Positions 58,083 to 64,000 of a stretch of 64,000 nt of DNA are shown one piece after another. A program made the position numbers and the translations under genes. Where the stretch lies: contig NZ_WPIK01000006.1 of assembly GCF_009754915.1 (NCBI RefSeq), positions 210,255-274,254 of the forward strand. The letters run 5' to 3'. This DNA is from Mucilaginibacter arboris. Its GTDB lineage: Bacteria > Bacteroidota > Bacteroidia > Sphingobacteriales > Sphingobacteriaceae. A model generated the notes under the pieces. That model worked only from the letters and a program-made list of their open reading frames with translations, was not told the DNA's origin and searched no databases. The stretch's first letter is position 1. Each line of letters starts with the position of its first letter.

Positions 58083-61000
58083 TTATTCATCAGGCAGGGT
58101 AAACCAGAAAGAGGACCCTTTTCCCGGCTCACTTTCCACACCGATTTCTCCATGGTGGCGCTTAACGATTTCTGCCGAGATATAAAGCCCCAATCCTAAA
58201 CCAGCATAATTTTTTGTTACTTCCTCTGCCCTGAAAAACCTGTCAAATAAAAAAGGGATTTTCTCCTTTGCAACACCTATTCCAAAATCAGTTACAGTAA
58301 TTTTAACAGAACCAATTTCCTTCGTTATCGCTATTTTCATTATATTGCTTCCCGGAGCGTATTTAATGGCATTGGTAATTAAATTCGTCATTACCTGTTC
58401 AGTACGGTTTCTGTCTGCATATACCATTAAATCCTCGCTGCCGTGAATTATGATCTCGTAATCTCCACTTTTGTCGGATATTTGCTCGCAGCATTCCCGA
58501 ACAAACCCTACAATTGGAAAGCGGAATTTATCAAGCACTAAACTTCCTGACTGGATTTTGGTTACATCCAGAAGGTCTTTTACAAGATCTGCTAATTTAC
58601 CCGTTTGCTGGTTTGCCCTTTTTGCCAGTAAAAGAATATTTTTAAACTCCTCTTTCCCAGTCATCGAGCGTTCCAGTATTTGCAGGCCGGCTTTAATACT
58701 GGTAATAGGGGTCTTTAATTCGTGGCTGGCAATACTCATGAACTCATCTTTTTCCTGCAGCAACTTACCCATATTTTGCTCTGCCTGTTTTTCAGTTGAT
58801 ATGTCTAAAACAGTACCTACGAAGCGGACAGGCTGGTTTTGTTCATCAAAATAGGCTTTACCTTTGGATTTCATCCAGCAAATCTTTTGATCTGGGGGCC
58901 GTACCATACGATACTGTGCGTTAAAATTTCCTCCGTTTTCCCCCCTCAAAGTCTTTTGTATTATTTCATGTAGATTACTGCGGTCATCGGGATGTACCTG
59001 GCCAAGAAAGATGTTGTAGTGGGCGGAACCTGCTGAGGTATAACCAAAAAGCTCTTTACTGCGCTTGTCCCATATAAGTTCTCCGGTAGAAGGGGTAAGA
59101 TCCCATGTCCCCATACCGGCTGATTCAATAGCAAAAGATAGCCTGTCCCGGCTTTCCTGCAGTAGTTTTTCTGTTTTGGCGAGCTTCTTTTTAGTGGTAA
59201 TATCACTTACAGCTATCATAATCAGTTTTTCTCCCGTATGGGTGTCAAACTGCTGGGCATTCACAAGCAACTCCATAGGGCCAGTCCTGCTGCTCTCCAT
59301 GCCCACTTCCAATCCTTCAAAATAACCTTGTTCTGGCAAGATATTTTCAAAATAGTGCCGGAGCGCTGGAGTATTCCAATGCCCTGCATCCAATTTGTAT
59401 AGAAACTGGCCTTCCGTTTCCTGCTCCCTTGTCTTAAATAACTTATAAAACCCGTCCGTAGCCCTTAATACTATAAGCTCTTTATTTAGAACAACCAATG
59501 AATCATGAATGATGCTGAATATCTTTTCAGTATATTTTCGGGAATTATCCAATTGTTCATTGCGGTCCAGCAATTCGTTGTTTACGGTAATAATTTCTTC
59601 ATTCGTGCTTTGCAGCTCCTCCTTGGAAGCTTCCAGTTCTTCGTTCAGGCTCTGCAGCTCTTCACTTCCAGAAAGCAGTTCTTCATTCGCGCTTTGCAGT
59701 TCCTCATTAGCAGCATCCTGCATCTCGGTTACCGCCCGCATGTCCTCGCGCGCCTGTGCCAGTTCGTTTTCCAGCTGCTCTATGCGCATAAGTAGCGGTT
59801 TAGTGCTTTCAGAAACCTGTTCCGGTGTATCTTTTGGTCCCGACCTTACATCCCGGTTTTGTGAGGGGACACTGTTTTGAAACAGTATTAAGTAGTATGC
59901 CTCAGAGGCATCAGCTAAAGGCACTACTTCTATATCCACATATTGCTGAATCCCGTTCAGCTTAAAGAATATACCTTCTTTACGAACGGACACTTGTTGT
60001 GTTTTTGCTTGTTGTAACAGGCTGCGGATTTCAAAGGAGAGTCCTTCCCTGGCCATTTTTAACACGTTCAAGCTCGGCTTTCCCATAGGCACCGAAAGCC
60101 AGGGGTCCGTTTTACGGCGAAATTCAATAATGTCAAAATTCTGGTTAACCAATACTCCTGAAGGGGAATATTTAGAGAGCAAAATGGAATCGGCAGTTTT
60201 ATGGATATCCTTTATAAGGAACTTATCGATTGGAAGGGTTTGGCCCTGGCCTTCTAACGCAGGTTTCCGCCTTTCCGGAATTATATTTGGGTATCTTCCA
60301 TGAGGCCCTTTGGGCTGATATATCCTGTCCTGCTTGTTAAAAGGAGTAAATAACTCATTACTACTGCCGGTAGTTTCAGATTTCCCTAACATTAAATAAC
60401 CATTTTCATTTAATGCATAATGAAAAGCACTTAATGCCCGTTTCTGAAGTACCGGTTCCAGGTAGATCAGCACATTACGACAACTAATCAGGGCTACTTT
60501 GGAAAACGGGGGGTCACCAAGTATATTGTGATGGGCAAAAATACAAAGTTCCCTGATGGATTTTTTCACCTGGTAATGGCCGTCCATTTTAATGAAAAAC
60601 TGTTGTTTGCGCTGTATGGAGATGCCTTCCAGTTCTGCTTCATTGTAAATGCCGGAACGGGCCTTATTAATTGCGGTTTCAGAAATATCTGTCGCAAAAA
60701 TCTGTATTTTTTGTCCGCCCGCCTTGTCACCTAAAAATTCATGTAAACATATCGCCATGGAGTAAGCTTCTTCGCCTGTTGCACAACCTGCAACCCAAAT
60801 TCTTAGCGGTTCCCGGGCTGCCTTTTGTTTCAGGATTCCGGGAAAGATAATTTTACACAAGGAATCAAAGCTTTTGGTATCCCGAAAAAAATGGGTAACT
60901 GAGATGAGCATATCCTGGTAAAGGGCATCCTGCTCACTTTTATTTTCCCGGATAAAATGGAGATAATCCTTTGGTTCCCCAATTTTACTTAAAGCCATTC

Positions 61001-61751
61001 GGCGGGCAATACGCCTTTTGACCGTGCTCTGTTTATAATCAGTAAAATTAACGCCTTTGCGTACACGAAGGAGAGTCAACAGCTCCTTGAAAACCTCTTC
61101 ATCCTGTTGGTCCGGACTACTTGGAACAGGTAAGGCTTCTCCTATAGGCCCCCCTTTAAAAGGCCGGTTAATGGCTATTAGCCTGGGGACAATTTGTTCC
61201 GGGGGAAGAATGAAATCAACCGCCCCTGCCTTTACAGCGCTTTTGGGCATACTGTCAAAAGCTGCAGAAGATTCATCCTGGGCAAAGGTGAGGCCGCCAT
61301 TGGCCTTGATCACCTGAAGCCCTAATGTACCGTCGTTTAAAGACCCTGAAAGCACTACGCCAACGGCAAAGCTTTGATGAACGACACCTAACGATGAAAA
61401 GAAAAGATCAATAATTTTTATTCTCCTGTCTGCAATCGGTTCAAGTTTTAGCGATCCGTCTACAACAGTTAGCATCTGGTCGGGCGGAATGACATAGATA
61501 TGGTCTGGCTGCAGGTGTATGTAATTTGTTATCAGGTGTACCGGCATTTGCGTATGCTTCTGAAGGATTTCCGCTAACTGGCTTTCAAGGCCTGAGCTTA
61601 AATGCTGTACGAAAACATAAGCCATGGCCGAGTTCTTAGGAATAGATTGTATAAAAAGCTTGAATGCTTCCAGTCCCCCGGCTGAAGCCCCAACACCAAC
61701 AACTGGAAATTGTTGACTGGAAACAGGCTGGGCAACATCGGCTAATGACAT
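58083..61751 (-). CDS. CheB-CheR-coiled-coil-PAS-histidine kinase fusion
   Basis: A 1222-aa multi-enzyme signalling protein. Residues 15-195 are CheB (S23 in VGASAGGLEAF, H50 in VQHLSSG, and LSGSLNDGTLGL). Residues about 215-485 are a CheR methyltransferase (FFRDTKSFDSL, WVAGCATGEEAYSMAICL, ISCRNVLIYLEP). A heptad coiled coil at about 655-735 follows. Two PAS/PAC domains lie at about 740-850 and 865-985. The HisKA box is IASHELKTPITSIKAGLQIL near 1005, and the ATPase end has DFGIGVAKEKIPFLFDRFFRAEEV and GLGLGLYISAEIVKRHHG. It is soluble and could join methylation-type chemistry with phosphorylation. No receiver domain is attached. Confidence 0.93.
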   Translation of the reverse strand: MSLADVAQPVSSQQFPVVGVGASAGGLEAFKLFIQSIPKNSAMAYVFVQHLSSGLESQLAEILQKHTQMPVHLITNYIHLQPDHIYVIPPDQMLTVVDGSLKLEPIADRRIKIIDLFFSSLGVVHQSFAVGVVLSGSLNDGTLGLQVIKANGGLTFAQDESSAAFDSMPKSAVKAGAVDFILPPEQIVPRLIAINRPFKGGPIGEALPVPSSPDQQDEEVFKELLTLLRVRKGVNFTDYKQSTVKRRIARRMALSKIGEPKDYLHFIRENKSEQDALYQDMLISVTHFFRDTKSFDSLCKIIFPGILKQKAAREPLRIWVAGCATGEEAYSMAICLHEFLGDKAGGQKIQIFATDISETAINKARSGIYNEAELEGISIQRKQQFFIKMDGHYQVKKSIRELCIFAHHNILGDPPFSKVALISCRNVLIYLEPVLQKRALSAFHYALNENGYLMLGKSETTGSSNELFTPFNKQDRIYQPKGPHGRYPNIIPERRKPALEGQGQTLPIDKFLIKDIHKTADSILLSKYSPSGVLVNQNFDIIEFRRKTDPWLSVPMGKPSLNVLKMAREGLSFEIRSLLQQAKTQQVSVRKEGIFFKLNGIQQYVDIEVVPLADASEAYYLILFQNSVPSQNRDVRSGPKDTPEQVSESTKPLLMRIEQLENELAQAREDMRAVTEMQDAANEELQSANEELLSGSEELQSLNEELEASKEELQSTNEEIITVNNELLDRNEQLDNSRKYTEKIFSIIHDSLVVLNKELIVLRATDGFYKLFKTREQETEGQFLYKLDAGHWNTPALRHYFENILPEQGYFEGLEVGMESSRTGPMELLVNAQQFDTHTGEKLIMIAVSDITTKKKLAKTEKLLQESRDRLSFAIESAGMGTWDLTPSTGELIWDKRSKELFGYTSAGSAHYNIFLGQVHPDDRSNLHEIIQKTLRGENGGNFNAQYRMVRPPDQKICWMKSKGKAYFDEQNQPVRFVGTVLDISTEKQAEQNMGKLLQEKDEFMSIASHELKTPITSIKAGLQILERSMTGKEEFKNILLLAKRANQQTGKLADLVKDLLDVTKIQSGSLVLDKFRFPIVGFVRECCEQISDKSGDYEIIIHGSEDLMVYADRNRTEQVMTNLITNAIKYAPGSNIMKIAITKEIGSVKITVTDFGIGVAKEKIPFLFDRFFRAEEVTKNYAGLGLGLYISAEIVKRHHGEIGVESEPGKGSSFWFTLPDE

Positions 61752-62271
61752 GGATAACCTTTTAAGTTTAAGGGGAATATTTTTTAAAGATTATAATTTT
61801 TAACGAAACAAGCATATCCTGCAGAAGTTTTAAACCAATATTTTTTAAAAAATGTTAATTTTAATTAAACTTTACTCATCAACAAATGAAGTAGGGGAAC
61901 TATCCTGATAGTATTTAGAAACGGAGGGGTAGTTGACTTTTTCTAACACGACAAACAAAACACCCAAAGAGGCTTATTTAAAGCTGCGCGATACAATATT
62001 TAATGACAAACACTGGGTCATGTAGCTGAATATACAGCTTGTGCTTATACAGCCACCCATGGCGATACCGGAATTAATAGTGGCGGTTTTACGATTGTTA
62101 AGTAATTCTGATAGTTACTGCGTAAATACTGCTGACTTTGCCCGTCTTTTATGTAATTAAATCTTATAATTAACCATGTGATGGGTACTGTATTGTGCAA
62201 ACAAATCAGGCTTATGAAAAAGCTTTTTATAAGGATTAAAATCGCTTTAAAAAAAACCTTCATGTTTTGCA
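61752..62271. other. Spacer between CheB-CheR kinase gene and insertion sequence
   Basis: No gene recognised. A 72-codon leftward frame (62045-62263) has a hydrophobic start but no family resemblance and runs up to the insertion sequence edge. The promoter of the large kinase gene should be here, but no clear TAnnTTTG/TTG pair was found. Confidence 0.4.
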
Positions 62272-62312
62272 GAGGGTACTGAAAAAGTACCTCTGTTGAG
62301 GGGATATAAAAA

Positions 62313-62354
62313 AGCGATCAAGTAAAGACGATTTTACTTGATCGCTTTTTTTTT
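62313..62354 (+). terminator. Strong stem-loop with T tract inside the IS left end
   Basis: AGCGATCAAGTAAA pairs with TTTACTTGATCGCT across 6 nt, preceded by six A and followed by eight T, so it can act in both directions. It would insulate the transposase from flanking transcription. Confidence 0.75.
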
Positions 62355-62438
62355 ATCGATGTATTTTGTGAGGCATTGCGGAACAGCCTGATTTACTGAA
62401 GCGCTAAGGGTTTCAGCCTGTCTTTTTTTATTTTGTAG

Positions 62439-63887
62439 TTAAGATATTAGTTTGATGATCCTTTTAAGGTTAAGTGTTAAAATCGCCAGTGCCCTTACAT
62501 CTCCATATTTTCAATCCCATAAGCTATTGCCCGTCATAGCCATGGACATTTTTCAACTCGCTGTTTTTTGCTTCGATTTTATACCTATGTTTGGCCTTTT
62601 CTTTAAAGTAGTTTGTATCCTGGAAAGCCTGTTGCTCCTGATGTACAGTCGACTTTATTTTTACCGCATACGTTTTTGACTTTGCCCCCGGCTTGTAACA
62701 CCCATTCATTAACTGGCATGTTTTAAATTTTTCAATGTCGAAATAGTAGGTGTACGATTGGTTTTTTTCAACATTTTTTTCCCCTGCCTCGCTTTGCGGA
62801 TGGCCAAATGGCTTGCCGGACATACAAACATATCGGCATCCTTATTATAATCAAACTCGTCTTCTTCCTTTCTAACGTCCTATGTTATTACAGCTTCAAG
62901 CTTGGACACAACCTTGATGTCTTGTTCGGCCGTTAGTTTAAGATTTTCCTTCTCTGAATAAGCTGTGCCGCCGATAATTACGCCTACGTTGGCCCCGTTG
63001 CCTTGACTAATCTCCAAAAGTTTTGGAAGCTCGGGGCCGTCCCCCTTTTCTCCGGAGGTAACCACAGCAGCTGTAATGATACGTTCCTGTGTCATGGCCC
63101 CCGATGGGTTTGTAACCAAAAAATGAGCTGTTGGCTGATGTATGGCCAGTCCTGGCATTCTTGTCTTTGGAGGGCGTGTAGTTTTCCAGTGTATCTTCTA
63201 CCGTCTCCTTCAACAGGTTTAGTTTTTCTTTGACCGCAGGATCCAAACTCAACGTTTGGTCCGATTCGATATGCTTTTCAAGTTCCCTGCAACAAGCCAG
63301 TTCCTTTTCCAGATCATCCGAATCATCCTTTTTTGGCATGTGGTCTTTCATACCCTCATCTATAGCATAAACCGCTTTTCGAATTAGTTTTGAACGCTCT
63401 CTCAATACCTCCAATGCTGAATATGGATGGGATCGCGAAAAAGAATACGTAGCACCTACAATGATTGACCTGGAGCGGATAATGCCCTTTTCAATAGCTA
63501 TAGAGATGGTTTTTACCAATCAGCGGTTTAACAGGCCGGTATCCTTCAACCGCAGCTTCCGGAACTTTGTTAACGAACTATGGCCGATGATTTCCTGCCC
63601 AGGCAACATCTCCAGGAAATACTTGAAGGACATATAGTACCTGGAACGCTCAACGATATCAACATCCGAAACGGTATAGATCGTTTTCAATAACAGGTAT
63701 TTAAACATCCGTACGGGGCTTTCTGCCATACGCCCGTTATTTGCACAATACTTGCCCACCAATTCTTTGTAGATAAAGTAAAGCATAGCAGTTCATTGAT
63801 CTTGCGAAGAAGATTATCCTGGAGAACGATCAAATCATATAAACCCGAAAAAGCGCTGAACTGAATTTGCTGTTGTTGAACTAACAT
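62439..63887 (-). pseudogene. IS1182-family transposase, broken
   Basis: The coding path starts at about 63887 (MLVQQQQIQFSAFSGLYDLIV) and shifts frame near 63785. It continues as FIYKELVGKYCANNGRMAES ... SSLTKFRKLRLKDTGLLN and meets an in-frame TGA at 63520. It resumes (KTISIAIEKGIIRSRSIIV) and shifts again near 63130, where ERIITAAVVTSGEKGDGPELPKLLEIS is read. It stops at 62880, and fragments DIEKFKTCQLM and DVRALAILTLNLKRIIKLIS reach 62439. The order of pieces matches full-length IS1182 transposases (about 480 aa). At least four lesions mean it is inactive. Confidence 0.85.
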
Positions 63888-64000
63888 CTGAAAGGTCTGC
63901 TGATTATACTTTAAAAATAACAAAAAAGGAGCAGAAAACTTAATTTCTCTGCTCCTTTTTATCCCCATTTTCCATGGTACTTTTTCAGTGTCCTCAGTTT

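Larger units (their letters stand above)
62272..63995. mobile_element. Degenerate IS1182-family insertion sequence (1724 bp)
   Basis: Left end GAGGGTACTGAAAAAGTACC (62272-62291), right end the inverse of GAGGACACTGAAAAAGTACC (63976-63995), 18 of 20 matching. One transposase gene inside on the minus strand, broken. No flanking direct repeat is visible in the few bases available on the right. Confidence 0.8.

Noticed and set aside
62045..62263. 72-codon leftward frame before the IS
   Set aside because: Ends at the IS edge and has no family resemblance; composition follows the local AT bias.

Overview
The window looks like a chromosomal segment of a Bacteroidota bacterium, most likely Sphingobacteriaceae (Pedobacter/Mucilaginibacter type). 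Supporting signs are the AT-rich composition, several -7 elements of the TAnnTTTG type, the cluster ftsX - DUF3098 - uppP - truB - ribF, lipoproteins with Bacteroidota-style signal peptides, and families such as DUF4142, alginate_exp porins and TlpA lipoproteins. No rRNA, tRNA or CRISPR array was seen. All assignments come from reading the sequence; no database search was run.

Layout. 1-4.6 kb: a 5'-truncated SWIM/SNF2 helicase, then a gene-poor stretch with a decayed DUF2283 gene. 4.6-6.5 kb: TlpA-like lipoprotein and a small charged protein. 6.7-13.4 kb: ftsX, DUF3098, uppP, a HicB/HicA-like pair with a frameshifted toxin, truB, ribF (with an in-frame palindromic insertion), a DUF2157 membrane protein and a tandemly duplicated lipoprotein. 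13.5-19.6 kb: mqo, an outer-membrane protein, DUF92, higBA, a TonB-plug-like protein and an esterase. 19.6-23.2 kb: transposon-like repeats, a decayed toxin-antitoxin pair, DUF202, yceH and two hypotheticals. 23.3-35.1 kb: a complete nitrate assimilation block (rubredoxin fusion protein, nitrate reductase with fused NAD(P)H-oxidoreductase part, NarK transporter, porin, Crp/Fnr regulator, NirD, NirB). 35.5-48.3 kb: GH63-type glucosidase, PAS kinase, NarL-type two-component pair, two lipoproteins behind a shared palindromic box, GH43 enzyme. 48.5-53 kb: DUF4142, then two enzymes with Tat signals (SDR, TPP enzyme). 53.1-56.5 kb: FixL-like PAS kinase, a receiver-Crp fusion regulator and D-lactate dehydrogenase. 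57-61.8 kb: CheB and a giant CheB-CheR-PAS-kinase. 62.3-64 kb: a degenerate IS1182-type element.

The most unusual signal is a dispersed 12-mer in two forms that differ only at positions 6-7: TAAAAGAAG[C/T]AT (GA form) and TAAAAACAG[C/T]AT (AC form). I count 51 exact copies by eye, most of them between genes. The AC form usually lies just upstream of a gene in the gene's own direction. The GA form usually lies just downstream in the opposite direction. Many genes are therefore framed by an imperfect inverted repeat (truB, mqo, narK, the 69-aa gene, the 40999-38549 kinase). GA copies are also building blocks of short non-coding elements with terminal inverted repeats and 3-bp target duplications (19587-20156, 20550-20766, 56480-56760, 41093-41251).

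Functional themes are nitrate/nitrite assimilation under a Crp/Fnr-type regulator, a probable oxygen-responsive FixL/FixJ-FixK-like switch next to fermentative lactate dehydrogenase, and multi-domain signalling. Decay is visible in toxin genes, the DUF2283 gene and the IS. Homopolymer-type frameshifts in two signal peptides could be either real or assembly errors.
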